A stretch of 64,000 bases of DNA from an uncultured Clostridia bacterium (GCA_947589595.1 CANQBV010000003.1:1-64000), one strand, 5' to 3'. Positions 18,646 through 27,125 are shown, numbered from the stretch's first letter. Made by a program: numbers and translations. The notes: generated by a model from the letters alone, not told the origin.

Positions 18646-19503
18646 TCATTGCCGCGCGGCGGCTCGTTTTTTCGCGGAGGTCAGCGTGTTCTGCAAAAGC
18701 ATGGCAATCGTCATCGGTCCTACGCCGCCCGGCACCGGCGTGATCATGGCGGCCTTTTCCTTCACCGCTTCAAAATTCACGTCGCCGCACAATCCTTTTT
18801 CGGTGCGGTTCATGCCCACGTCGATCACCACCGCGCCGTCTTTTACCATATCCGCGGTTACAAAGCCCGCCTTGCCCACCGCCGCCACCAAAATTTCGGC
18901 CTCGCGCGTGATTGCGCCAAGGTCTTTGGTGTGGGAATGACAGATCGAAACGGTCGCATTTTCGTGCAAAAGCAGCATCGCCATCGGCTTGCCCACAATG
19001 TTGCTCCGGCCGATCACCACTGCGCGTTTCCCGGCAAGCTCCACGCCGTATTCCTTCAACAGCATCAGAATCCCCGCAGGCGTGCAGGGCACAAAATCAA
19101 AATCGCCGGTCATGATCCTGCCCACGTTTTCAAAGCCGAACGCATCTACGTCCTTGCGCGGAGCGATCGCCGCAATCACCTTTTTTTCATCAAAACCCTG
19201 CGGCAGCGGCAGCTGCACCAAAATACCGTCGATGGTTTCCTTCTCGTTCAGCGTGTCGATCAGGTCTAAAAGCTCCGTTTCCGGCACGTCGGCGGAAAGT
19301 CGGTATTCCTCCGAAACAAAGCCTACGTCCTCGCAGGCTCTTTTTTTGTTGCGCACGTAAACCTGCGAAGCCGGATCTTCCCCTACTAAAATCACCGCCA
19401 AACCGGGGCGAACTCCCGTTTCTTTCACCAGAGTTTCCACCTGCGCGCGAATCCGCTCGCGGCATTTTGACGCCGTTTGCCTTCCGTCAAGAAGGATTGC
19501 CAT
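18646..19503 (-). CDS. folD: Bifunctional methylenetetrahydrofolate dehydrogenase/cyclohydrolase
   Basis: Interconverts 5,10-methylene-, methenyl- and 10-formyl-tetrahydrofolate, feeding purine and formyl-Met synthesis in the cytosol. 285 aa, the normal length. Motifs: the catalytic VRNKKRACEDVGF lysine region, DGILVQLPLPQ, the dinucleotide-binding VIGRSNIVGKPMAMLL and the C-terminal VIDVGMNRTEKGLCGDV and TPVPGGVGPMT. ATG 19503 lies inside the end of lgt (17-bp overlap). The ORF-track extension to 19698 is the Lys/Glu-rich lgt tail read in another frame. Confidence 0.96.
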   Translation of the reverse strand: MAILLDGRQTASKCRERIRAQVETLVKETGVRPGLAVILVGEDPASQVYVRNKKRACEDVGFVSEEYRLSADVPETELLDLIDTLNEKETIDGILVQLPLPQGFDEKKVIAAIAPRKDVDAFGFENVGRIMTGDFDFVPCTPAGILMLLKEYGVELAGKRAVVIGRSNIVGKPMAMLLLHENATVSICHSHTKDLGAITREAEILVAAVGKAGFVTADMVKDGAVVIDVGMNRTEKGLCGDVNFEAVKEKAAMITPVPGGVGPMTIAMLLQNTLTSAKKRAAARQ

Positions 19504-20491
19504 TTTTCGTTTCTTCCGTTTCTTTGTTTTCTTCTTCCGGTTCTTTTGTTTTTGCCTTTTCCTCCGGCGCTGTTCCTTTTTCTTCGTCCTGCGGCTTTTC
19601 CGGCGTTTCTTCTTCAACCTTTTTCTCCGGCGCTGCCGCGGTCTTTTCTTCCGCGGACGCAGCCGCCGCGGGAACGGCCTTCTCTGCCGAAACCGCAAAA
19701 CGCTTGGCAGCCCAAATGCAAATCACGACGCCCGCAAGAGCGCTCACAACGCCAATGCACTGCGAAGCCTTCAGCGGACCGAAATACAGCGAATCAGTGC
19801 GCAGTGCTTCCACCAGCGTCCGGCCAATGCCGTACCAAATCAGGTAAAACGCAAAAATTTCCCCATGGAATTTCTTTTTACGGTACAAAAGAAACGTCGC
19901 AATCAAAAAGCCAGAAAAGGTGATCAGCGATTCATAGAGGAAAGTCGGGTGAAACGGTCCTTCAAAATTGATCATCATCCCCCAGGGCAGCGAAGTTTCG
20001 CCGCCGTGTGCTTCGCCGTTGATAAAATTGCCCCAACGGCCGATCGCCTGCGCCAAAAGCACCCCCGGAGCCATCGCGTCGAACACCCGGAGCGCAGAGT
20101 TTTTTTTGATCTTCGCGGCCACAAGAACCACCACCATGCCCGTCAGAACACCGCCGTAAATGGCGAGTCCCCCTTTCCAGACACTGATCATTTTCAGAAA
20201 GCTGTCATAATAGTCAAGGTTCGTCAGCACATACATCGCCCGGGCGCCGACCACGCCAAGCGGGATCGCAAATAGAAAATAATCCAAAAAGGAATCCAGA
20301 ACAAATCCCTCTTTTTTCACCGCGTTGCGGCTGATGACCACGCAGGCAAGGATCATCGCCATGCAGATGATCACCCCGTACCAGGCAATGGAAATGCCCT
20401 TTCCGAAAAGATTCTGTGTGACAAAACGCTTCAGTTCAAAGGTGTCGATCCCCAAATTGGGGAAGGCAATATAGGTTGTGTCGTCAAACAT
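19487..20491 (-). CDS. lgt: Prolipoprotein diacylglyceryl transferase with acidic C-terminal tail
   Basis: Transfers diacylglycerol from phosphatidylglycerol to the lipobox cysteine of prolipoproteins, in the membrane. Seven hydrophobic segments and the Lgt signature QAIGRWGNFINGEAHG (about residues 145-160) are present, as is the C-terminal YGIGRTLVEALRTDSL. After the last helix (about residue 265) a tail of some 70 residues is almost all Glu, Lys, Ala and Pro (EEKAKTKEPEEENKETEET), which standard Lgt lacks. ATG 20491 overlaps the previous M16 gene by 8 bp. The two lipoproteins encoded downstream are natural substrates. Confidence 0.94.
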   Translation of the reverse strand: MFDDTTYIAFPNLGIDTFELKRFVTQNLFGKGISIAWYGVIICMAMILACVVISRNAVKKEGFVLDSFLDYFLFAIPLGVVGARAMYVLTNLDYYDSFLKMISVWKGGLAIYGGVLTGMVVVLVAAKIKKNSALRVFDAMAPGVLLAQAIGRWGNFINGEAHGGETSLPWGMMINFEGPFHPTFLYESLITFSGFLIATFLLYRKKKFHGEIFAFYLIWYGIGRTLVEALRTDSLYFGPLKASQCIGVVSALAGVVICIWAAKRFAVSAEKAVPAAAASAEEKTAAAPEKKVEEETPEKPQDEEKGTAPEEKAKTKEPEEENKETEETKNGNPS

Positions 20492-21785
20492 GTTCTTCCT
20501 CCTTGATCGGCTCCACTACGGAAAGCGCCATCCGTCGTGTGGAGTAGGATTTTTCGATTCGTTTATACAGGTCGTCCAGCGTCACTTCGGCAATCGCCTT
20601 TGGGTAATCCAGCATATCGGTACCGGCAAAAGAAAATTCCATAAAGGTTTCGGCAATTTCCGCGGTGGAATTCCAATCCTGCACGCAGCGCGCATATACC
20701 GCTTTGCGGCTGCGCTCCAGGTCAGACTCGCAAATCTTTTCCGCGGCGTTTTTCACAACGTTCCGAATTTCGCGATACACCTTTTCTGGCTTTTTAGTTT
20801 CCCCGAAAAGCAGCAGATAGCCGTAGCTGCGGGAAAGGTTGTACTCCACGGAAAATTTCTCGTTGATCAGGCCCTTCTCATACAGATCATTGTAAAAATC
20901 ACTCGATTTGCCAAACAGCATATCGGCTAAAATTTCATGCTCCGCTTCTTTTTTCAGAATGTCGAACGAAGAGATCCGCTTCGGCAGATCCGCTTCCTTC
21001 ATCCCCACGGCGAAGAGCGGGATCGCCACCGGACAGGATTTTACCATTTTCGGCGCGGCAAGGCATTTGGGTTCTTCGGGGTAGCTGCGGTCGATTACAA
21101 TCCGTTCGCCGGGCTTCAGCACCTCGTCCAGCACCCGGGCGACTTTCTTTTTCTCCCAGTTGCCGCAGAGCACCAATTCCATATTGCTCAAATGGTAAAA
21201 CGTCTCATAGCAACGGTACAGAAGATCGCTTGTAATGTGCGAAATCGTTTCTTCCGTTCCGGCAACGTCCACCTTGACGTTGTGGTTGACGAACAGGCAG
21301 TCCAAAAGCCCGTAATAAAGCTGATGAAACGGCTCGTCCTGTCCCATACGGATTTCCTGGCCGATGATCCCCAATTCTTTTTCCACCGTCTCTTTGGTGA
21401 AATACGGGTGAGTCACAAAATCCAGCAGTACCTTTAAATTTTCATAATACCGGTCGGTCGCCGAAAACAAATACGCCGTCATTTCATTGGAGGTAAAGGC
21501 GTTACAGTTGGCGCCTTGCGCCGCAAAGCGGGTAATGGTATCGGTTCCGTCGGCATTTTCAAACAACTTATGCTCCAGAAAATGAGCAATTCCGTCCGGC
21601 ACGGTCACAAAATCCGCGTCCTTTTCGGTTTTAAAGGTGCGGTCGATCGAACCGTAACGCGTCCCGAACAAAGCAAACGCTTTTTGGTGGTTTTTGGGGA
21701 TCAGCGTGACCAGCAGTCCGCTTTCGTGGCGGCCGCGGTAATATTTTTCCTGTAAAACATCACTTTTCTTTTCTGTAAATCTCAC
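20484..21785 (-). CDS. ymfH: M16-family zinc peptidase (YmfH-like, catalytic subunit)
   Basis: 433 aa. Contains the inverted zinc motif HxxEH in GIAHFLEHKLFE (about residue 68), with the third ligand expected in the downstream EKELGIIGQEIRM helix. This is the active member of the Firmicutes YmfF/YmfH-type pair of pitrilysin-like proteins; substrates are not established. The start is GTG 21785, overlapping the stop of the upstream partner by 4 bp (GTGA) behind GGGGGGAAAAGC. The ORF-track start at 21938 reads through the partner's 3' end. Confidence 0.88.
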   Translation of the reverse strand: MRFTEKKSDVLQEKYYRGRHESGLLVTLIPKNHQKAFALFGTRYGSIDRTFKTEKDADFVTVPDGIAHFLEHKLFENADGTDTITRFAAQGANCNAFTSNEMTAYLFSATDRYYENLKVLLDFVTHPYFTKETVEKELGIIGQEIRMGQDEPFHQLYYGLLDCLFVNHNVKVDVAGTEETISHITSDLLYRCYETFYHLSNMELVLCGNWEKKKVARVLDEVLKPGERIVIDRSYPEEPKCLAAPKMVKSCPVAIPLFAVGMKEADLPKRISSFDILKKEAEHEILADMLFGKSSDFYNDLYEKGLINEKFSVEYNLSRSYGYLLLFGETKKPEKVYREIRNVVKNAAEKICESDLERSRKAVYARCVQDWNSTAEIAETFMEFSFAGTDMLDYPKAIAEVTLDDLYKRIEKSYSTRRMALSVVEPIKEEEHV

Positions 21786-23062
21786 GCTTTTCCCCCCTTT
21801 GCCGTTAAAACATACACGGTATCCGGCTGCAATTTCTGCGAGACGCGCACCACGTCCTCCTTGGTGATCCGTTTCAGATCCGCGGCAAGCTCCAGCGGCG
21901 TTTTCTCGTCGCCTGCCAAAATACGGGGCAAGTACCACTCCGCCAGCACCGCGGGATTATCCGGAAGGCCGCGCATCGCATGGATCAGATACGAACGCGC
22001 GCTTTCCAGTTCTTCCTCGGTGATCTCGCCCCGACGGATCAATTCCATCTGGTGCAGAATTTCCCGCTCGGCAACCTCTTTCTTTTCCGGTGCAATGCCG
22101 GCATAGATCTGCATGGTGCCTTTCATGGCGTCCGGCAGGGACTGCACCGTGTAGCAGAGCGACAGCTTTTCCCGCACCACACAAAAGAGCTTCGAGGTCA
22201 AAGAACCGCCCAGCACGGCGTTATACACGCTCATCGCCCGCCAATCGGGATCGGCAAGCGTGGTATTCATACGAAAGCCCATCACTAAGTTCGCCTGGGT
22301 AATTTCCATTTCCTCGGTCACGCGCTTGATTTCGGCGGGCGCTTTTCCCAGGGTGACTTCGGGAAGCGGACGCACCTTACGTTCCCTGCCGGCAAACAGC
22401 GGCGTAAGCTCTTTTGCCAATTTCTCCGGGTCGCCTCTGCCCACAAAATACAGTTCAATGCGACTTTCCCGCAAAAGCTTTTCATAATACGCCGTCAGCT
22501 TTGCCGGGGTGATGCGCCGCAAAATCGTTTCTTCTCCCAGCGAGGACGTGCCGTACGGCTCGTTTTCGCACATGATCTCCAGCATTCTCCGGCGCGCGTA
22601 CTGCGCTTTGTGGTTTACCAAAGCGGCAATTTCATCTATTGCGCGCTCCCTTTCGCTCTTCACATATTTCTCTTGAAAAGCGCCGCCCGCATAAGCCGGG
22701 TGAAACAACAGGTCGCAAAAAATCCCCAGTCCCTCCGGCCACACGTCCTCCTTTTGCAGGGTAAATTCCTTGTCCAGAAACGACAGGGTAAACGAAAGCA
22801 CGTGCCGCTCCCCTATTTTGCCGGCGTCGGAATTCAGCACCGCGTCATAGCAAAGATCCAGCGCGCGGTTAAGTTCTTTTTGCGTCGGGTATTTTTCACT
22901 GCCGCGCAGCAAAACGCGCGAAAGAAGCGTATTGTAGGAGGCGGTCCTCGGGGTTAATTCCGTTACGAAAAAAGCGGAAAAATAATTGGTTTTATATTGC
23001 TTATTCTCCACAAAATTCAAGTAGATTCCCTCTCCGAGGGCGATCCGCTTCGGTTTTTCCAT
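21782..23062 (-). CDS. ymfF: M16-family peptidase-like protein (YmfF-like, non-catalytic subunit)
   Basis: 426 aa with the two-lobed M16 fold (SFTLSFLDKEFTLQK; later QANLVMGFRMNTTL, VREKLSLCYTVQSLP with the R/Y substrate-binding pair) but no HxxEH motif at the expected place (RVLLRGSEKYPTQKELNRALD instead). Such proteins pair with the active partner encoded downstream. ATG 23062 follows AAAGGAATT. First gene of a six-gene operon (ymfF, ymfH, lgt, folD, two lipoproteins) with overlaps of 4, 8 and 17 bp. Confidence 0.88.
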   Translation of the reverse strand: MEKPKRIALGEGIYLNFVENKQYKTNYFSAFFVTELTPRTASYNTLLSRVLLRGSEKYPTQKELNRALDLCYDAVLNSDAGKIGERHVLSFTLSFLDKEFTLQKEDVWPEGLGIFCDLLFHPAYAGGAFQEKYVKSERERAIDEIAALVNHKAQYARRRMLEIMCENEPYGTSSLGEETILRRITPAKLTAYYEKLLRESRIELYFVGRGDPEKLAKELTPLFAGRERKVRPLPEVTLGKAPAEIKRVTEEMEITQANLVMGFRMNTTLADPDWRAMSVYNAVLGGSLTSKLFCVVREKLSLCYTVQSLPDAMKGTMQIYAGIAPEKKEVAEREILHQMELIRRGEITEEELESARSYLIHAMRGLPDNPAVLAEWYLPRILAGDEKTPLELAADLKRITKEDVVRVSQKLQPDTVYVLTAKGGKA

Positions 23063-23139
23063 TCAAAAATTCCTTTCAAAGGTTTCTATTTTGAGATTTC
23101 ACCATCAGAAAGCATTCTTTCAATAAGAATCCAAGAGAC

Positions 23140-23168
23140 AGTATACACTATATCTTTCCCGTTTTCAA
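23140..23168 (-). promoter_or_regulatory. Promoter of the ymfF-ymfH-lgt-folD operon
   Basis: Minus-strand TTGAAA (23163-23168) and TATACT (23140-23145) with a 17-bp spacer, divergent from the holin/endolysin promoter element 37 bp away. Confidence 0.7.
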
Positions 23169-23204
23169 ATCTTTTTTGTAAAAATTCCCCGCATTTATAA
23201 AAAA

Positions 23205-23244
23205 ATGTCATTGTGTGGCAGGGTGCCGGCATGGTATACTCCGC
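23205..23244 (+). promoter_or_regulatory. Shared 40-bp promoter element, lysis cassette copy
   Basis: Reads ATGTCATTGTGTGGCAGGGT, nine bases (GCCGGCATG), then GTATACTCCGC; 34 of 40 bases match the copy upstream of the portal gene (13701-13740). It ends 25 bp before the first holin-like gene. Same dual reading: TTGTGT-18 bp-TATACT, with an extended TGG, or TGGCA/CGGCA as a sigma-54 GG-N10-GC core. Confidence 0.7.
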
Positions 23245-23269
23245 AAAAATAACAGGAAAGGAGTTAAAA

Positions 23270-23518
23270 ATGACCTGGGAAATTTTTCTGGGAGTGGCTT
23301 CGCTTGTGAGCTTCATGATCTCGGTAATGGCGATCGCCGTGCGCATCACAAAGAACCTGACCCTTCTGGAAGCCTCTTTAAAAAGCCTTGCCCTGACCCT
23401 GCAGGAGGTTAAGGCAACGGAAAAGGAAGAACATTCCCTCTTCCGCAAAAAAATCGAGCTGCTGGAAAAAGACAGTCTCCGGCAGAAAAACGCCCTGCAA
23501 AATTTAGAAAGGATGTAA
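23270..23518 (+). CDS. Small membrane coiled-coil protein (XhlA/holin-accessory-like)
   Basis: 82 aa: one N-terminal membrane segment (IFLGVASLVSFMISVMAIAVRI) followed by a long charged helix (LTLQEVKATEKEEHSLFRKKIELLEKDSLRQKN). This one-TM plus coiled-coil layout resembles phage XhlA-type haemolysin/holin partners, though in XhlA the helix comes first. ATG 23270 follows AGGAAAGGAG; the ORF-track start at 23213 lies in the promoter. First gene of the lysis cassette, 4 bp before the holin. Confidence 0.6.
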   Translation: MTWEIFLGVASLVSFMISVMAIAVRITKNLTLLEASLKSLALTLQEVKATEKEEHSLFRKKIELLEKDSLRQKNALQNLERM

Positions 23519-23522
23519 CAAA

Positions 23523-23768
23523 ATGAAAAAAGAAACCATACTGCGCACCGTACTTTTAGTTCTTGCACTTTTCAACCAGATCCTCACCGCACTCGGCAAA
23601 AATCCGCTGCCCTTTTCCGATGAACAGCTCTACGAAACGCTGTCCCTCCTGTTCACCGCCGCCGCTTCCCTGTGGGCGTGGTGGAAAAACAATTCCTTTA
23701 CCAAAGAAGCCATCCGCGCTGACGCATACTTAGCGGAGCTGAAAGAAGAAAAGGAGAATCGAAAATGA
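23523..23768 (+). CDS. Phage holin, SPP1 family
   Basis: 81 aa with two membrane segments (ILRTVLLVLALFNQILTAL; LYETLSLLFTAAASLWAWW) joined by GKNPLPFSDEQ, then WWKNNSFTKEAIRADAYL. The order (R-T-V-L-AL-NQ, PLP, WAWWKNNSFT) is characteristic of the SPP1/XhlB-type holin family, which makes membrane lesions that release the endolysin. Its stop overlaps the amidase start (ATGA), so the two are coupled. Confidence 0.85.
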   Translation: MKKETILRTVLLVLALFNQILTALGKNPLPFSDEQLYETLSLLFTAAASLWAWWKNNSFTKEAIRADAYLAELKEEKENRK

Positions 23769-24925
23769 TCCTCACTCCCGACCGTATCCGCACCGAAAAA
23801 ATCGGCCCCTATACCCTGACGATCTCGGAAAAAATCATTCCCGAAACCGCCCGCTCCACCAAGGATCAGACCTCGTACTGCAAAAAGGGGGATCCGGTCA
23901 AGCCGATGGCGCTTTTGGGAAAGGACGGTACGCCGCTGGGGATCTGCATTCATAACACCGGCGATATTGCAACTCCCGCCAACACCGACCCCGCCGAGCA
24001 ATACACCCGCGCCACCTGGCCGAATTGTAATATGGCGGGCACCGCCGTTCATTTTTATGTATATGACAATTCCATTTGGCAGAACCTGCGCGAATCCGAA
24101 TGCGGCTGGCACGCCGGGGACGGGTCTTACCGCCGGGTCGTCAAGCGCCCGGAGGTGCTGATCAACGGCAATCTCGATACCATTGCCATTGAATGCATCG
24201 GCGATCGCCCCGGTTCCGAGGAAACCAGCGCCCGCCTTTGCGCTTATCTCTTAAAAAAATACAATCTGGATCCCAAACTGGACTTGTATACGCACCACGA
24301 TTTTTCACCGTCCAAAACCTGCCCCCTCTATATTTTACCCCACTGGGACAAGTTTTTTGCCCGCGTGACGGAGCTCATGGCAATGGACGGCGGCGAAGAA
24401 CAAAACGGCTCCGAAGCAGAAACCGCCGACGCGGTTTTTAACCCCTCTCTTTTGGGAAAAAAAGTCTATTTTACCGGTGGTTATCACTACCCTGCCTCTA
24501 ACGATGACGTTCCCGTCGGCGGACTGAGAAAAAGCGGCACCGCGCTCTGTACCAAAATCGCACAGGGCGCCAAACACCCCTACCACCTCAAAGCCACCGA
24601 GGCAAGCGTTTCCAATGTTTACGGCTGGGTGGATTTGGACACGGTGTACTGCGCGGAGGGCGCCGTCACCGACCCCGGCTTTGAAGCCGAAGAGAGTCGG
24701 CCCGCCGCCGATAAAAGCACAGCGCCCAAAGGAGAGTGCTTTCCCGCCACGCCCTATACCGGCTCTTCTTTGGTAGACGGCCTCCGCGCCATCGGCGCCG
24801 ACTCCGGTTTTTCCTACCGCGCCCGCATTGCCGAGGCCAATTCCGTTTTCTTCTACACCGGCACCGCCCTGCAAAACCTGTCTCTCCTCGCTAAGCTCAA
24901 AGCCGGCACCCTTTTAAAGCCGTAA
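23765..24925 (+). CDS. N-acetylmuramoyl-L-alanine amidase endolysin (amidase_2)
   Basis: 386 aa, no signal peptide, so it would depend on a holin. Residues about 35-200 are an amidase_2/PGRP-type zinc domain: ligands in ICIHNTGD (His), DLYTHHDFSPSKTCP (His and Cys). An SH3-like wall-binding region follows (LLGKKVYFTGGYHYPASNDD ... YGWVDLDTVYC, about 228-300). The last 60 residues (YTGSSLVDGLRAIGADSGFSY...YTGTALQNLSLLAKLKAGTLLKP) form a small module common at the end of clostridial endolysins. It cleaves the amide between MurNAc and L-Ala. Confidence 0.9.
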   Translation: MILTPDRIRTEKIGPYTLTISEKIIPETARSTKDQTSYCKKGDPVKPMALLGKDGTPLGICIHNTGDIATPANTDPAEQYTRATWPNCNMAGTAVHFYVYDNSIWQNLRESECGWHAGDGSYRRVVKRPEVLINGNLDTIAIECIGDRPGSEETSARLCAYLLKKYNLDPKLDLYTHHDFSPSKTCPLYILPHWDKFFARVTELMAMDGGEEQNGSEAETADAVFNPSLLGKKVYFTGGYHYPASNDDVPVGGLRKSGTALCTKIAQGAKHPYHLKATEASVSNVYGWVDLDTVYCAEGAVTDPGFEAEESRPAADKSTAPKGECFPATPYTGSSLVDGLRAIGADSGFSYRARIAEANSVFFYTGTALQNLSLLAKLKAGTLLKP

Positions 24926-25095
24926 GCCCCGAACGGCACACGGCGCTCATGAAGAAGCGTTTCTGCAATATACAAAAGAACAATTTGCAGAATCAGCATA
25001 GAAGGCCGTAAGAAAAATGCCATTTTGCTTTCCACGGACTGAAGATTCATCGGCGATATCCACGCAAATCTCGCCGGAGCCGTTCCTTGAACGTA
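24926..25095. other. Intergenic, no gene seen
   Basis: About 170 bp between the endolysin and the shared terminator. I see no ORF with an SD, no tRNA and no repeat here. Confidence 0.6.
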
Positions 25096-25130
25096 AAAAA
25101 ACAGCCGCGAAAAATTCGCGGCTGTTTTTG
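25096..25130. terminator. Bidirectional terminator between endolysin and pckA
   Basis: Perfect 12-bp stem AACAGCCGCGAA/TTCGCGGCTGTT with loop AAA, with T runs on both strands. It serves both convergent units. Confidence 0.88.
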
Positions 25131-25137
25131 ACAGGTC

Positions 25138-26916
25138 TTATTTTAAGTTCGCCTTGATATTGGCGATCATTTCGGTAAATTCCTTGGGCAGGCGATCGCC
25201 GAATTTTTTAAAGTATTCGGTCAGGCCGTCCATTTCCGCCGTCCAGGCGTCTTTGTCGACCGCCAAAATGGATTCAAGCGTCGCTCTGTCGATATCCAGA
25301 TCGGTCAGATCGATATCTTCCGGTCTGGGCAGATAGCCGATCGCAGTCTCGACCGCGTCCGCCTTGCCTTCGCAGCGATCCAGGATCCAGTTCAGCACAC
25401 GCATATTGTCGCCAAAGCCCGGCCAGACGAAGTTGCCTTCATCGTCCTGGCGGAACCAGTTGACGTTAAAGATCTTCGGCGCTTTGTCCCCCAGCTTTTT
25501 GCCCATATCGAGCCAGTGCTGGAAGTAATCGCCCATATTGTAGCCGCAGAAGGGCAGCATGGCCATCGGGTCGTGGCGAACCACACCCACGGCTCCGGCC
25601 GCGGCAGCGGTGGTTTCGGAAGAAACGCTCGCGCCGACAAATACGCCGTTCGCCCAGTTCTTGGACTGGTAAACCAGCGGCGCCAATTTGGCTCTTCTGC
25701 CGCCGAAAATGATCGCGGAGATCGGCACGCCCGCGCCCTTGTCGAATTCATCGGAAATGCAGGGGCAGTTCACGGCAGGAGCCGTGAAGCGGGAGTTCGG
25801 GTGAGCTGCATAGGTGTCTTTGTTGGCCTTGTCAAACTTGGAAGCGTCCCACTTGTTGCCCTTCCAGTCGATCGCGTTCTTCGGGAGATCTTTATTCAGG
25901 CCTTCCCACCAAACCGTGTTGGTGTCCAGATCGAGCGCCACGTTGGTGAAGATGGTGTTCTTCTTGGTGGAAGCCAGCGCGTTGAAGTTGGATTTTTCGT
26001 TGGTACCGGGCGCTACGCCGAAGAAGCCGTTTTCGGGGTTAATGGCATAGAGTCTGCCGTCCTGCCCAATGCGCATCCAGGCGATATCGTCGCCGACCGT
26101 CCAAACCTTGTAGCCTTTGTCGCGCAGATATTTCGGCGGGATCAGCATGGCAAGGTTGGTCTTGCCGCAGGCGGAGGGGAACGCCGCCGCCACGTATTTC
26201 TTTTCGCCCTTGGGATTTTCAATGCCGAGGATCAGCATATGCTCTGCCATCCAGCCCTCTTTCCAGCCCTGGTAGGAGGCGATTCTGAGCGCAAAGCACT
26301 TTTTGCCGAGCAGCACGTTGCCGCCGTAAGCGGAGTTTACGGAAATAATGGTGTTGTCTTCGGGGAACTGGCAAATGTATCTTTTTTCGGGGTCAATGTC
26401 GCAGGAAGCGTGCAGGCCGCGAACCCAGTCGTTGGAATCGCCCAACACCTCCAGCACCTTGTTACCCACGCGGGTCATGATCGCCATGTTCAATACAACG
26501 TAAATCGAATCGGTCACTTCAATGCCCACTTTGGCAAGCGGAGAGCCGATCGGGCCCATGGAGAACGGAATCACATACATCGTTCTGCCGCGATAGGAAC
26601 CACGGGCAATGTCATACAGCTTCTGATACATTTCCTTCGGGTCGCACCAGTTGTTGGTGGGACCGGCGTTTTCTTTGGTTTTGCTGCAAATAAAGGTACG
26701 ATCCTCCACGCGCGCCACGTCGTTCTGGCGGGTTCTGTGCAGGTAGCAGCCGGGGAGCAGCTCCTCGTTCAGCTTGATCAGTTCGCCGCTGGCAACAGCG
26801 GTCTTTCTCAGCCCTTCGAGCTGTTCTTCTTCGCCGGTGATCCAAACGATCTTATCGGGAGAAAGAAGCTCGGTGACTTCTTTGATCCATTGATTCACAG
26901 TAACATTGGTAGTCAT
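25138..26916 (-). CDS. pckA: Phosphoenolpyruvate carboxykinase (GTP)
   Basis: Converts oxaloacetate and GTP to PEP, CO2 and GDP (or the reverse, CO2 fixation, in fermenters). 592 aa. The GTP-class features are present: P-loop AAFPSACGKTNLAM with the reactive cysteine (about residue 250), VGDDIAWMRIG metal site, the R-loop VEDRTFICSKT near residue 70, and GVAPGTNEKSN. ATG 26916 follows AAAGGAAA. Monocistronic with its own promoter and terminator; a cre-like box overlaps the -35, suggesting carbon catabolite control. Confidence 0.96.
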   Translation of the reverse strand: MTTNVTVNQWIKEVTELLSPDKIVWITGEEEQLEGLRKTAVASGELIKLNEELLPGCYLHRTRQNDVARVEDRTFICSKTKENAGPTNNWCDPKEMYQKLYDIARGSYRGRTMYVIPFSMGPIGSPLAKVGIEVTDSIYVVLNMAIMTRVGNKVLEVLGDSNDWVRGLHASCDIDPEKRYICQFPEDNTIISVNSAYGGNVLLGKKCFALRIASYQGWKEGWMAEHMLILGIENPKGEKKYVAAAFPSACGKTNLAMLIPPKYLRDKGYKVWTVGDDIAWMRIGQDGRLYAINPENGFFGVAPGTNEKSNFNALASTKKNTIFTNVALDLDTNTVWWEGLNKDLPKNAIDWKGNKWDASKFDKANKDTYAAHPNSRFTAPAVNCPCISDEFDKGAGVPISAIIFGGRRAKLAPLVYQSKNWANGVFVGASVSSETTAAAAGAVGVVRHDPMAMLPFCGYNMGDYFQHWLDMGKKLGDKAPKIFNVNWFRQDDEGNFVWPGFGDNMRVLNWILDRCEGKADAVETAIGYLPRPEDIDLTDLDIDRATLESILAVDKDAWTAEMDGLTEYFKKFGDRLPKEFTEMIANIKANLK

Positions 26917-26954
26917 AATAATAAATTTCCTTTCGCAAAATTCTATTCCCTAGT

Positions 26955-26983
26955 ATTATAAACAAAATCGTTTCCGATTGCAA
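26955..26983 (-). promoter_or_regulatory. pckA promoter
   Basis: Minus-strand TTGCAA (26978-26983) and TATAAT (26955-26960) with a 17-bp spacer. Confidence 0.75.
26969..26983 (-). promoter_or_regulatory. Candidate CcpA catabolite-response element (cre) at pckA
   Basis: TTGCAATCGGAAACG matches the cre consensus WTGNAANCGNWNNCW at every defined position except the last. It overlaps the -35 box, a position expected to repress pckA when preferred sugars are available. CcpA control is inferred from the motif and from the usual regulation of gluconeogenic genes. Confidence 0.55.
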
Positions 26984-27084
26984 GAGAAAATGATGAAAAT
27001 TCTGTAAATTCACAATTTTTCTCCCGAAAAAGAAAAGGAGATTTTGCCGATCTTTTTTGTTTTTGAAAGGAAAAACCGCCGTGA

Positions 27085-27125
27085 ATTAAAAAAACGCCCG
27101 CTCTTTTTTGAAAAGAGCGGGCGTT
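27085..27125 (-). terminator. Terminator of the FAD oxidoreductase gene
   Basis: 15-bp inverted repeat AACGCCCGCTCTTTT/AAAAGAGCGGGCGTT with T tract on the minus strand, 18 bp after the stop codon. Confidence 0.88.

Noticed and set aside
19503-19698. N-terminal Arg/Lys-rich extension of FolD in the ORF track
   Set aside because: It is the Lgt tail in another frame; FolD starts at ATG 19503 with normal length.
24926-25095. Possible att site or lost phage genes next to the endolysin
   Set aside because: No direct repeat with the head operon flanks and no coding or RNA feature could be found.
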